Assembly (NCBI GenBank): GCA_021018815.1
Contig: JAITYX010000017.1
Location: 3,348,001-3,412,000, forward strand
Reading direction: 5' to 3'
Source: Talinum fruticosum
Taxonomy: Eukaryota > Streptophyta > Magnoliopsida > Caryophyllales > Talinaceae
DNA: 64,000 nt
Part shown: positions 44,844-57,400 of the stretch, one piece after another
Position numbering within the stretch: position 1 is the first letter of the stretch
Layout: the number at the start of each line of letters is the position of its first letter
The notes under the pieces: generated by a model
Told to the model about the DNA's origin: nothing
The model's database searches: none
What the model saw: the letters and a program-made list of their open reading frames with translations, nothing else
Made by a program: the position numbers and the translations under genes

Positions 44844-47800
44844 TTACTGAAATATGCTACTCACAGAGCAGTCATCATGAACACGCCAAATGGTTTCGCC
44901 CAAAAGGTTTGCAACCGACAGTACAGTAAGCTGGGGAAAATAGTTTTTCTCTGCTATTGGAATGGTATTTGTGATTATCACTTCTTGAAAAAGGCCACTT
45001 GATAACCTTTCTATAGCAGGAGGGCTGTGAACATACAAGGAAAGATGAGTTAGAAAAAACATGGCTCCGTAGCAGCTAAAACCATATAACAGTCTCAGAA
45101 CACACACTTGTAACAATTATATAACTACTGGTCTCAACGTAAACTATGCCTTGAGTACATAAGCGGTCAGACCTTACAGTTTATGATCTTGTGTGTGTGT
45201 GTGTGTGTTCTCTTTACTTTACTAACAAGCTTATATTCTAAAACACAAAAAGGGAATCAATAGTCACAGAGAAGTTAATCAATCCCTCTACTTGAAGTCG
45301 TCAATAATTATAAATAGTGGTCAAACTTTATAATCACCTTTACAAGCGTGGGGAAGGGTGGGTCTGAGCTATGTTGAAGAATGTATCACACTCAACCCCG
45401 CCCACACCCACCAAAAAACCCCAAAAGAACAGGTTTTTTTGGGAGGAAAGGTAGCTCAGATGGTCTTCAAGCTATGAAAAAGAACAAACTTCAGTTATAG
45501 GTCTTTCATTTGTTCCCAGCAAAACCCTTAGGCATCATAACACTTAAACAATAGATTGTTCCCAGGAACCTAAACCAAGGGGATATGTGACATGTGTATG
45601 GTATACAAAGTGGCTACAGCATATGGTTCTTCCGGTATGTCAATACATAAATCATTTGTGGGGCAAAATGAAAACTATCAACGGATACAATTCCAATGTG
45701 AGCCACTTTTTTCAGCTACAGAATGAGCTTGTTTCATTACCTGAAAACAGCATGAGTACTACATGCGTAGACTTCCCTAGCTCCTTCTTGGTGTAACAAT
45801 GCTGCTCCTTTAGAAATTGTACCTACAAACCATCCACCAGGCAAGAACACATCAGTTTTAAAAATTTAAGACCAACTTTTGTCTTTCAAAACTATATGCA
45901 AGACAGATCCTGCCAGAGGTTGGGAATAGGGACGTCAAAATGCAAGGACCATACATTCAACCAACATTTTATATTGAATAAGGTTGACTTTGAAATCACA
46001 CCTGTATTAGCTAACTTCAGACACAAAAACCATTGATAAATAGCAGCGTCAAATGTGATATCCACTTATGTCAAGCCAATGTTGACCAACCCTCAAAAAG
46101 AAGGGGCTGAAAAAGGGTATATATGTTGTCCATTAAAATGTCCGTCTACCTCCCTCTGATATCACTATATTATCTCTCCCCAAAATATTTGTTTATAAAA
46201 AATAATTCCCATTGTTCAGCCCTTAACATCAACATATTAGGAAACTCATTCAAGTGCTCAGACTCACAAGAAAGCCTACTCAGAATCCAAGAGGAAATAG
46301 ACTAACCGGCTGTGTCAATCATATCATCCACCATAACTGCCACTTTTCCTTTGACGTCACCAATCAAATTCATCACCTGCAATTTCAGATTGTTCATGAG
46401 GAGCTTCTTTGTAGAGGATCAAATGAAAATGCAACCATAGTAATATGACCTTCCACAGCATTTTTATGGAGCTGTCAGTCTATAAAATTTAAAACTCAAA
46501 AGCAATATCAGGTTCTAATTCTAGGGTCCTAAAGAAGCAACCTCCCTGCATAAGGGTAATGCTGCCACATTTGAACCCCTTACATGGACTTTGAGGTACA
46601 GTTTTGGTTTGATTTGGAAGTGAAGAAAAATCAGGTTTTAAATTATATCAGTAAAGCAGGTATGTCATTTAGTCTTGGCCAGTGTCATAAATTGGAAACG
46701 TGATTAAGTCTATCTCATAATCCCTCAGCTAATAAGTTTCCCAGTCAAAATTTATACAAAGCAGTATGTCTTTGAGATTTACCTCTGCAACATTGTGGCC
46801 ATGCCGCCTTTTATCAACTATGGCAAGTGGAGCATCAGATAACTTTTTAGCAAATGCACGAGCTCTAGCAACTCCACCAACATCCGGCGAGACAACAACT
46901 AAGTCATCTGAACAAATAGACTTGCTTGCTAGGTAGTCAAGTATCACAGGCTGGTAAAGCACAAATGGAAAGAAGCGGTTAGTATCTAAAGAAAAGCTTA
47001 ATAATAAAGAGAGGAATTTTTGCTTTTGTTTTTTTGGTTTTTATGTGTAGCAGTCTCACAGGCCCAAGAAGTGCGTTGTTTTCAGTCCAACTCATAGTTT
47101 TTTGTTTAGAGGATTTAGAACCCAAAATAACATCTATTGATACTAAGGTGTTTCACGACAAAGAATTTTTGTCAGATTTATAAACTTCAAGAAGGAAAGA
47201 AGGAATGTCATTCATATTATAGTGGCATTGAAAAGCATACACATCTCTACTACTTACTACTACTACTGCTACTACTACTGCTACTACTACTGCTGCTACT
47301 ACTACTAACCATGTCTAATAATTTGGTCCAAATTCAAGCTACCCTACTTGAAAATGTCTAGGAAACATCTTACCTGTCCATATACATGATCAACTGGAAT
47401 ATCAAAATAGCCCATTGACTGTCCAGAATGAAGATCACAAGCAAGAACTCGATTGGCACCAGCTTCTGTTATCAGATTGGCAACAAGTTTGGCTGCTATA
47501 GATTCACGTCCTAGTGTCTGGAATAGAACAGTTCAGATTTGTGATACAAAGCAAGTTGAATCCCACAGACTTGAACATCTAATCATGTCATATGAAATCA
47601 GTCCTGTTAAAAAAGTTTATGTTACTTGGACGTGGGTAGAAGTTCCCAAAAACAAACATGTCTGATCATTTTCTGATAATTTTGGTAGTCTTTATTCCCA
47701 AGTGTCGTATCAAGGTTCTATGTCCATGTCACAGTATCGTGTCTTTGACTCAGATACCTGAACTTAGATGGAAAGTCCAAGTAAGACAAATAAGCACAAC

Positions 47801-50800
47801 CTTGATTAGTTGATTTAGTTTAGTGAGTAATGATGCATTAACATTTATCGAATTACAAAGAAAACTAAAGGTGTAATTGGAACGACATTGTGGAAAAATC
47901 ATTCTTGAGACAAACAAGTGTCACATAAAATTTATAATACATTTTTAATCTTTAGACTTACCATAATATTTGATAGGTAAGTAAAAGTCTAGGCTTCAAA
48001 AAATATTTCAAATTTGTCGCACAGATAAGAACCATGGACCTCTTAGACAATGATGCATTTCTTCCCCATCAGGAGGATCATAAATTTAAACATTAAAGAT
48101 GTAAAGCACCATTCAATTGGATGTCGATAGCATTACCTTGCGATCAGCTCTAGCATATCCAAAATAAGGTATAACAGCAGTGATATTTTTGGCAGATGCT
48201 CTACGGCAAGCATCAATCATTATCAGAAGCTCCATAAGGTTCTCATTCGCTGGTGGACATGTGGGCTGAACTAGATAAACATCACACCCTCTGACACTTT
48301 CTTGCAATTGAACATAAATCTCCCCATCGGCAAAACGTTTTATCTTTATTTTCCCCAGCTCAAGACCCATGTAGCATGCAATTTCCTGTCCGACACAATT
48401 GTTTATCATCAACATCTTGACTCAATATATTACTAGAAGTATAAACTAACAATCAGAGGAAATGCTGAGATGAATGCAAGAAACAACACAAATGAACAGA
48501 AAAGGACAGACAAATTCCAAATGCAATGCGTTGTTCACAGTATTCTTGGATAACACAAGAATTACCAGTACAAACCCCACACAAAGTTGCACCTCAAGAA
48601 ATAACTTCCTATGATGAGTTCCTAACTTCCAAGGAAGTGGGTCATTTAGTTGCACCTCAAACACTGGAGCCCTGCCTACCCAGGATAGGAATCAGGACAA
48701 ATACTTCGAGCACACATCTGAATTGAATAAAGACTATTTATGTTGGACTGTATATTAAATACTGTTGAACGTCTGTTACTCCAGAAAAAATGGGGAAAAG
48801 AAAGTGCATAATAGTTGAATGGGTTTGCTTTAATCTGGTTTTGGTCAAATCCAAGCCGAAAGAACGTCTGAGTTCCAATAGTGAATTTTTGGAGTACTTG
48901 AAAACTGCTTTGCGAGGAGACCATGATTATCTCCCAAGTGTGTTTGTAATTACCTAGCCCCTTATTTTATCAATGAAGCACTTCATAAGAATTTTGACTC
49001 TATCGACAATCTGCTCCCAACAACCAAGCAGAAGTCCAAAATCCCTTTACTAACTATAAATATCTACATTCTGCAACCTCCACCCTCCCCTGCCCAAAAA
49101 GAAGGAAACACACACACAAGAAAAAATAGAAAGAGAAAAGGAGCCACAACTTCCATGATAGCACAAAAGATACGGAAATGCATCACAGTGAACACCAATT
49201 CAGTTCCTCTTTCCACAAATCAGAATTAAGTTCCTCACTGTGCAAATTTTTCCAATACAAATTGCAACTTGATGAAGAGGGAAATTATTGTTAAAATTAG
49301 ATTATAGAAACCCATGAAATCAAGTATTGGGCAAATAGTTATTTTCCAAATGTTCATAGGCACTGTTAGTTTGTCCAATTAATCCAAATGCTAATTCACG
49401 AAAGCACCACCTAATCCAAGGAAAGCAGTACCTGGAGGCACCTATATTTCAGCCCTGGGATGGATTGATGGAATAAGACAAAAGGTCTACCCATTGAAGC
49501 CTATATTTGAAAGAATTGACTACCTGCTTGAGTCCACTATTTCATGTCAAAAGAAGCACAGGCCAATTAAAAGTGAGACAGTTTGCTTGAGTCTACTATA
49601 AAGCAGAGCTGGCGAGAAAATTTGCTCAATAAGAACTCCTTATGCTCCATTAAAAGGACAAGATCCTCAAGCACTAAGGCTCTGTTCTATTCAGGTGTAA
49701 GGAGTTGTAAGGATGTAAGTTGTAAGGCTCTAAGAAGCTCTAAGATAGTTGTAAAGTTAGTCACAAAAAGGTAACGAGCTGTAAGAAATTGTAAGCTAGA
49801 GCTAAATGGAACAGGGCGTAAGACTCAAATTTTAAGATAACACGATAATGTATTTCTTGGTATAAGGTATCCAATAGTCCGATTGCCCTAGGTTTCAGAA
49901 CTATTTTAAGACATTGATTGAAAATATGATTATAGACTTAGGGTGGTTAAAATGGTGTCTTTAAGAAGCGTAATGTACAAGAGAGAGGATGCACTTAGAA
50001 AATAACACTTGGATAGACATGGCGATTCATACCATGGAGTCTGTATATATCCTTTTATATCACCATTTTGGATAAGGAGATAATCAAGGAGAGGAGGAAA
50101 CTTCTTATGAGAAGTTACGGTGGTCCATGGTAGGGAGAAATTTATGTCTCCTCGTCATCTTCTACAACTCTATCCATGGGTATGCCAACAACTTCATACC
50201 GTGAGTGCAAATGGTTTGAGTAAGGGGTTCCATTGTATCCAAAGGCTAATACACAAATCCCTCGGTTGCACAAAATGCTAGGGGGCCAACTAAGCCTTTA
50301 ACGAAAGTAAAACAGGCACGTTTCAAAAACATTCCTGGATCTTTAAGTTCTAACTCTAGGTGGAAGTCCTAAGGCATCCGTTCAGTAATTGCAATAACAG
50401 ACATCAACATAAGCAGCATCTGGTACTTCTATTACCATGTTTCAATTGCAATGGAGAATTCTGCGTTTGGGGATCCCTCAGGACCCTTACTTTGCAAACC
50501 CAAGAAACAAAAACATTGCTATATACCATGGGGATGTGGGTCTTTTTAACTAAAAACTACAATGCAGAGCTTCATTACCACTCCCATTAAAATTAACTTC
50601 AAATAAAAAAAGAACCCCTGAATCAAATTATTTAATTGAAGATAACCCAGTTACCTGAGCAAGGGGTGGATTAGCAGTACCAGAGAAAATGCGAAGACGG
50701 GTATCATTACCATTAACCGCTTGTTCCAAATGCTTAGAGGTCAGGAAAGAGGGGAAAGGCTGATCCATTCCAAACCCAGGCTTCCCATTTTGCACAACCT

Positions 50801-51046
50801 TCAATTGCTCTGCCAAATTCGATCTCTGAACACCAAAAGCGATACCCAAAAAAATTGTATAAACTAACAAATCAACAAACGAAGAACCCAGTTTTCTGAA
50901 CTTGAATTCAGAGGAAGACTTACAACGGAGTTCCGAGCTGGAAGACGGCGATGGGGGAGATTATTGTGGAGCTGATTTGAGCTGATGAGAGAGAAATGCG
51001 GGGAAGTGGAAGAAGTAGAACAGGGAGAGTGAAGTAAGGACGCCAT
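44844..51046 (-). CDS. Ribose-phosphate pyrophosphokinase, plastid type (PRS1/2-like)
   Basis: Eight exons are assigned on the minus strand: 50924-51046, 50655-50825, 48137-48385, 47374-47517, 46783-46950, 46307-46376, 45741-45822 and 44844-45024. All introns are GT-AG and the product is 395 residues. The first 40 or so residues are Ser-rich with little acid, like a chloroplast transit peptide. The core has [16 protein letters not shown] near 116-131, the ATP-contacting YARADRK ending at 181, and DLHSGQ at 209-214. The PRPP-binding loop [11 protein letters not shown] is at 300-310. The enzyme makes PRPP from ribose-5-phosphate and ATP for purine, pyrimidine, NAD, His and Trp synthesis. The Mg/Pi-dependent type with a transit peptide suggests the PRS1/PRS2 group. 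A MITE lies in intron 2 and an imperfect (CTA)n repeat in intron 4... exon 5 flank. The start is the only upstream in-frame ATG. Confidence 0.93.
47246..47306. repeat. Imperfect (CTA)n microsatellite in PRPP synthetase intron
   Basis: CTACTACTACT units with CTG interruptions occupy about 60 bases in the intron between exons 4 and 5. The poly-Leu frame seen there is an artefact. Confidence 0.9.
49678..49818. mobile_element. 141-bp MITE in PRPP synthetase intron 2, family 1 copy 2
   Basis: Ends GGCTCTGTTCTATTCAG and CTAAATGGAACAGGGCG are inverted repeats. TAA at 49675-49677 and 49819-49821 is a 3-bp target duplication, so it is PIF/Harbinger-like. The interior, with repeated GTAAGGAGTTGTAAGG-type motifs, matches the copy at 34954-35093. 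Confidence 0.82.
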
Positions 51047-52281
51047 TGTAATGTAAGGTTGAAGAAATCTTAGGGGATAGAATTAAACGCCCTCCATTGA
51101 TTACGTTTGTAGACACTCAAATACCATTTTCCTCCCAAAACCCCTCATTTTAATCACATTTTTATTTAAAAAAATATTGTTAGGATTAGGCTTCCAAAAA
51201 TATGGCAGCTTCCATCACTTTAAGAAATAAATATTATGATTAAAAAAAGAAATGAATATTGAATTCCCTAAAAAATAAATGTTAGAATAGTATATTTATT
51301 TCATAACATATGGACTAATTTTTCATCAAAAGTTTAGAAATTATTAAAAAATAAATATTGAATAGAACACTTGTAGTAATTTTTATATCTTTGATTTTTT
51401 ATTAACTTGTAAAAATGATGTTGACTAATTAAGGTAACATGTAAGTAGATCATACTCGTATATATCCAATTAGCACGCGAAAAAATCATGCCCATATATA
51501 TCATAAGTTTGGAATTTTAATAAGATGGCATTATTTTATCCAAAAAAAATGAAAACATCTTCTATTGCGTTGTGGTATTGTTTATCCATTATGTTTATGT
51601 GCATCGGTATCTCCTTTCGTATGTCTTGGATTCAACTACAATGTTGAAGGGAAGCTGTTGGCTTAGAACTTTAAGAAGAATCATTAGAGATCGAAGTTGA
51701 GAAAAAAATTGTATAAACAATATATTTATTAGTTTAATCAAGATTTACTTAAGACTAGTTATATTAATTCTAGTTCAAAGCAAAATTGAACTATCATATC
51801 TTAAATTCAGTTCAAATATAATTTTGGGTCAACTTAAGTGAGACAACTGAGTGTAGATAACTTAATTAGATTGTTCATATAAGTGATGATGGAATCTATC
51901 ATGATGCAAAATAAGTGATATATAAACAAGAAAAGAAACCTCTGCTTTCAAGTACTATGAGATTGTGCTCATATATATATGACTAAAATCTACAAAAGCA
52001 TACATGTGGATTAGGATTTGGGTAGTAGGCATTGTAAACTTTCAACAAGTGTTGTCAAACTCCTTCCACTTCTCTTCTAATTCTCTCTCACAAGACCTTG
52101 TATAAAGATGACCTTCTGCAATGGAAAAACCCTTCATAAACCATTCAAATCATGAGTTTGTCCCCATTGTATTTTTGTCATTTTTGCTCATATAGCTGGT
52201 TGGATGGCCTGAATTTCTTCCATTTGCACATGAAGAGCTTGCATTTTGGAAAATTCCTTGCTCTATGGAGAGCATTTGAAC
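51047..52281. other. Region between PRPP synthetase promoter and transporter 3' end
   Basis: The PRPP synthetase gene starts at the left and the transporter ends at the right, both on the minus strand. The intervening 1.2 kb is AT-rich, with no gene or bounded element recognised. Confidence 0.45.
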
Positions 52282-55200
52282 TTAGACCTCAGTGTGTTCC
52301 TTGTTGTAATTGCTGTCAGTGTGTTCCTTGTTGTGATTGCTGTCATTTTCTCCTTCAAATCCTTTGAACTCAATGTATTTATAAGACCTTGCATAAAATA
52401 AGTACACCATGAAGTCAATTGCGGTTAGAACTGCCAAAAGGAAGTAAAATAGGTCTAAGTGACCTTCATTGAGGTTTTCTGGGATCCATCCAGGCCTATG
52501 GTTTCTCGTGGTTATCTTCATGACAAGGGAGACTATCATGCTGCTGACATAATTCCCTAATGACATCGATGTCATACAGAGTGCACTTCCGAAGCTCTTC
52601 AACCCTTCCGGGGCTTGCCCGTTGAAGAATTCTAATTGACTTACATACATGAAGAACTCCGATGCTCCAACGAGCATGTATTGAGGTACTTGCCAGAGTA
52701 TGCTCAGGGAGCTCTGGTACTTACAGTTCTTACAATACCTTGTTGCATATTTTAACCTGAAGATTTCGGTCACTCCAGCTATGACCATGGCGAAAATTGC
52801 CATGATTAGGCCGGTCCCCATCCTCTCCAACTCACTAAGACTCCTCCTCCTCAGCTGGATCATTAAAGGGTCCACAACACGACGATAGATGAATATGACA
52901 GCAGTGACACTAAGAATGTCGAAAGTAGTCATGCTGGCAGGGGGAATGTGGAAGCGCCCGATGGATGCTCTCATGGCAGCACCTTGCTCCACAAAGAGGG
53001 AGTTAATTTGAGTAAAGACTACAGAGTAGATAATTGTGCATAGCCAGATTGGAATTAGCCTCAGTATGCATTTTACTTCTTCCACCTGGGTAACAGTACA
53101 CAACTGCCATAGATCATTGACATTTTTGTTGTACTCAGCACTTTCTGATGGGGTTACGACTGCTGCTTTGTCCAGAAACCTGTATTGTGACAAGAGTATA
53201 AGTTGTATGCAAATTAAAGCCTCTATGTATGTGGGTTTTTTGCCGGGGGGCATCCTGAATACAAAATTTCAAGATTGAAGAGAAAATAATGACCTAAAAT
53301 CAACACAAAATAAAGCTATATCAATTTTGGTATAAACCCAAGTTGACTAAACCCGAAATTAGATAATACTACTAAATTTTCCTAATCAATATCATTAGAC
53401 AGACCAACAAGAGAGGCCCAACATGTCATGAACCAATCCAAAAGGGCCTTACCTAACTAAAATGTTTCATAGATCTACCATGATTTATGACCTAATTCTG
53501 AACTTACCAGTAGATGCCCAAAATTCACTTGAACTTACCAGTTGAACTTACCTAATTCAAACCAAATTAAAGTGACATGTTTAATTCGTTGGGTCTACCG
53601 GAATATTTTTGAATTTCAAGTTAAAAGAGGATGAAAACTCACTTGAATCCTTCAGTATGGGAGATCCTTCGCGATCCATCTTTGGAGTAAGCCTTAGCAT
53701 TCAACTCATGCAAACCCTCTCCATTTGAGGGCACATTAGCCTTCCATTTTCTTAAGGCAACAACAAACACTTTGCAAAACCTAGTTAGAGGATTTCCTTT
53801 TGGTTTGAAGTGCCTATAACGAGGTATGCCCCCAAGGAACAAGGCCAAAGCCATAAGAGCAGAAAGAGTAGATGCCCAAAACCCTAGCTCCCACATCCCC
53901 TCATTTTCAAAGTAACTCAATATGGTGTTGGAGACGAAACACCCTATGTTTAGGGCTAAGTAGAAGTAGCTAAAGAATGAGATCTTCGAGCTCCGCTCCT
54001 TAGGGTGATCTCCATCGAATTGATCAGCTCCAAATGTCGCGATGTTTGGTTGGTACCCTCCATTGCCTAGTGCTATCATGTATATAGATATGTTGAAGAG
54101 GGTAACATGGATGCCGGTGTGGGAGTTGCATGGTGTTATCTCATCACCACACCCTCTAGGCTTAAGCAAAAACAAGTACGAGCATACTGACAATAACATC
54201 AAGCCCTGGCATTAACGAAAATCCATATAATTAGCCAAAAGACAAACAATTTCGTCAGAAACAACTAAATTGATCGAGATGGAACAAATGGGTCATCAAG
54301 GTTCTGGTCATAATACGATTAGTCACTTTCACATAATACTATTTAGGCTTGCTTGAATCTGGTGATTGAAGAGTCTAGGTCGGTTTTGTCAGGTCTAACT
54401 GAATTGATCGAGATGGGACAAATGGGACAAATGAGTGTGCAGGAGAGAAACTTACAAGGACAAAAATGGCTTGGAAAATGGCACAAGTCTTGTATCTTCC
54501 CCAGTAGGAATCACTAAGGAAAGCACCAACAAGAGAGAAGAGATAAACAGTTCCAGTCCATTTGCTAACATTGTTGGCTGCATTAGCATTGTCTTGTCCA
54601 AGTACTCTTGTCAGATACAACACCAAGTTCACTCCTACCCCGTAAAATGCCAGTGTTGCCAGCCCCTGATTCGCTTTTTTTTTTTTTAAATAATAATAAA
54701 ACATTAAATAACATGTGAAAAAAATATTTAGTAAAATAAATATGAATTAATTGCAAATTTTGTTGTAAAAATTAGAATTAAAGGGCTTGAAAGAAATGTA
54801 AAATACCTAGAATTAAAATTCCAAGTCCCCATCTTCCAGTTTTAGCACGTATTGCTGGACTACCACGTCGGTCCACACTTCCATCAAGGGTGCATTCTAC
54901 TTCTTCCTCATCTTTCTCTCTTACCTTCTCCTAATTAAAATCAACCCTTAAATAAATTAGCGTATTGTAATTAATTTTGATATTTATAAAATAATTTTCA
55001 TTTGTGTTCATGCATCTAACTAGTTATATGTCATATTATTAAAATATTTAGCTTGTCATTCTTTTAATCAATGAAAATCATGCTCACATGGTTTACGCGC
55101 ATCTAATTTGTTATCTTATACAATCGTGTCGTGCACATAATATATGCACACAATAGAACTGATTATTTGACGTCATGTCAATAATTTACAAAATGAATTG

Positions 55201-55906
55201 AGTACTTGTCAAATTTAAGGAAATCAATGTGGTCCAAATATATTGTTTTCTAATTGAAGCTAGCTAGGATATCATGAACTGGTTGCTAACTATCATTTTC
55301 CATCCATTTTATCATCTAAAATCATAATTATTTACACTTTTTAGTCTTTTTAAAGATAGGGCGTGGACCAGCGTCTTATTATTATTATTATTATTATTAG
55401 TATTAGTAGTAGTAGTAGTAGTATTATACGTCCTAAAGAAATTATTATGACAATATCAGTTTTATTGAAAATAGATTTGTCGCTAATTTTTTGGGGATAA
55501 TTTTGCAATACCAAAGAGAAATCACATGGAAAAAACCATACTATTAATATACACATTAAAATAAAATTAAAGGATCAGAAAAAGGAGCCAACTTTATAAA
55601 ATGAATGCATGGTATAATATTTAATTAGTTAGGCTTTTAAAACAACTTTATAAGGTTGGTTTGCTTTTGGATCAAGGACGTACCCCTCATGTAATTAGGG
55701 CACCATCCATAGTACAATAGATGCCGCCATTAACCTAATCAATTTCCAAAATCAAATGCAGAATTATGTATAAAAATCGATAAAATTAAACAATAAAAAA
55801 CCCATTTATCACCAACTGGGCTTGAACAAAAACCCATATATGTTAGTATGTTACATGTCAAAAAAATAAGATGATATATAATGTTGTTTCATCTCAAAAA
55901 CATATA

Positions 55907-55950
<44 letters not shown>

Positions 55951-56062
55951 CAAAATAAATTAATTAAAAAAACATGATTGAATGCATGCAAGCAACAAAG
56001 AGCTAGCTAGAGAGAACCGGGAAAACATTGCTAACCTTTTCAAAAACCTTCATGCAAGCCAT
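52282..56062 (-). CDS. NRT1/PTR family transporter, NPF7 (NRT1.5-like)
   Basis: Five exons are assigned on the minus strand: 56036-56062, 54807-54930, 54456-54673, 53643-54205 and 52282-53179. They encode 609 residues of a major-facilitator (POT/PTR) protein with about 12 membrane segments and a central loop near 245-320. Blocks such as NNVSKWTGTVYLFSLVGAFL, LKPRGCGDE, GGYQPNIATFGADQFD and QVEEVKCILRLIPIWLCTI closely resemble Arabidopsis NPF7.3 (NRT1.5) and NPF7.2 (NRT1.8). Those proteins act in root-xylem nitrate and potassium transport. The first membrane segment reads ANQGLATLAFYG (51-62), so the ExxE(R/K) proton-coupling motif of most NPF members is absent, as in those NPF7 relatives. The C terminus ends in two tandem copies of a nine-residue unit. 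The exon 3 acceptor lies in an A-rich tract (AAAAAG then CGAATCAG). The start is the first ATG; a second lies three codons on. Confidence 0.92.
52291..52344. repeat. 27-bp tandem repeat in the transporter's last codons
   Basis: Two copies of a 27-base unit (52291-52317 and 52318-52344) differ by one base. In frame they encode repeated DSN(H/Y)NKEHT, just before the terminal Glu-Val. Confidence 0.92.
55376..55425. repeat. (ATT)n/(AGT)n microsatellite in transporter intron 1
   Basis: ATT repeats change into AGT repeats within about 50 bases of intron 1. Confidence 0.9.
55911..55946. repeat. (AT)n microsatellite in transporter intron 1
   Basis: About 36 bases of alternating AT lie near the 5' end of intron 1. 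Confidence 0.95.
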
Positions 56063-57400
56063 TGTGGTTGTATATATCTATGCATACAATTTCAAACCAA
56101 GGTCACTAGAACAATAAATTCCTACCAAAACTCCGTATTCTAGCAGAACTAGGTCGGGAGGATCAGATACAGTAATAGCCTTCTCCGTTATAAAAAATGA
56201 AGAGTTCGTAATGATGTGTATAGAGAGAGAGAGAAAATCTAGACAGAGAATCAAGAAGAAGATGATGAAGTTGTGTAATGGAGAGTGACCAAAAACCATA
56301 GGTATATATATAGAGGGTTATATAATGAATGGACGGTCAAGATGACGTTTGGGGGAGGGGGAGCAAGAGGTGAGATTAAAAAACTAGTCGATAGTTTTAA
56401 CGAGGAAAAAGGAGAGGGATGGGAAAAGAATTGAGTTGCTTGTGAGAGCTTATAGAAGCAACAGCAATATATAAATTCAGTGAAAGTGAGGAACTGAAGA
56501 AGAAACGTGATTTTCTTGGATTTGATTTCTCGTTTTTTTTTTGCAATTTTCATTTAGTTTTGATGATTCATCACTTGATCATAATTCTGATGTGATCAGA
56601 TCATCACATTTGGCTATTGGAAAATTAACTGAAGTGGGTATCAATTTTTTAATTTGGCTGTATTCATAATGGTATTTCTGGATCAAAATTCTAGGTTAAT
56701 TTCGAGCAAATTAGAATTTTTTCATAAATATTTATTGATTTCTGTTTTCAGATAACATTTTTTTGCTTATGTTTATTTGGGTTTGATCTCTAGCTGCCAC
56801 GAATTTGGAGTATTTGCTTGGATGTTGTGTTGAAGATAACTTGCAAGATCATAGACTACGTGTCTAGTCAAGGGAGATACTTTGCTATTATGTTAAAAAC
56901 AAATCGTGGGGAGTAATTTTACATTTTATTCGGTTATTCAGTTACTAAATGATATGTGACCTCAAAAAAATATATATGTACAATTTTTATCTGTTTCAAA
57001 ATGGTTATGTTTTAGAGACTTTGTATATCATTAGAATATCAACTCGATATATTTGATGGTTCTCATTGTAATGAATTTAGTTAGAGCATTCTAATGTGTT
57101 CAAGAATCAACTTAATTAAAATCTTAAGTTCGATATTCACAGCAATGCTTAACAACCGGCCTTGTACTAAAGGGATATGCTTTGGTTTATGAATACAAAT
57201 TGTAGCAAACTTGTGGTTGAGAGAGGGATTCATATTGAAATATAGTCTTGAGCTTCTTATTGAAATTACAGGGTATGTAGCTATTGATATTTAGCTCTTC
57301 TTTGTGGTATAGCTCACTCAAACAAGCTCCAAACAAAACAATATCTCCTTCAACATTTGTTATGTGATAACATTCTTCTTGCACAATGAATAAGTTCCGT
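56063..57400. promoter_or_regulatory. Transporter promoter and upstream flank
   Basis: Read on the minus strand, a CTCTATATATATACC TATA-like box lies at about 56301-56316, some 240 bases before the ATG. A (GA)n tract at 56222-56234 would fall in the leader. Farther upstream is AT-rich sequence with no gene seen. Confidence 0.45.
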
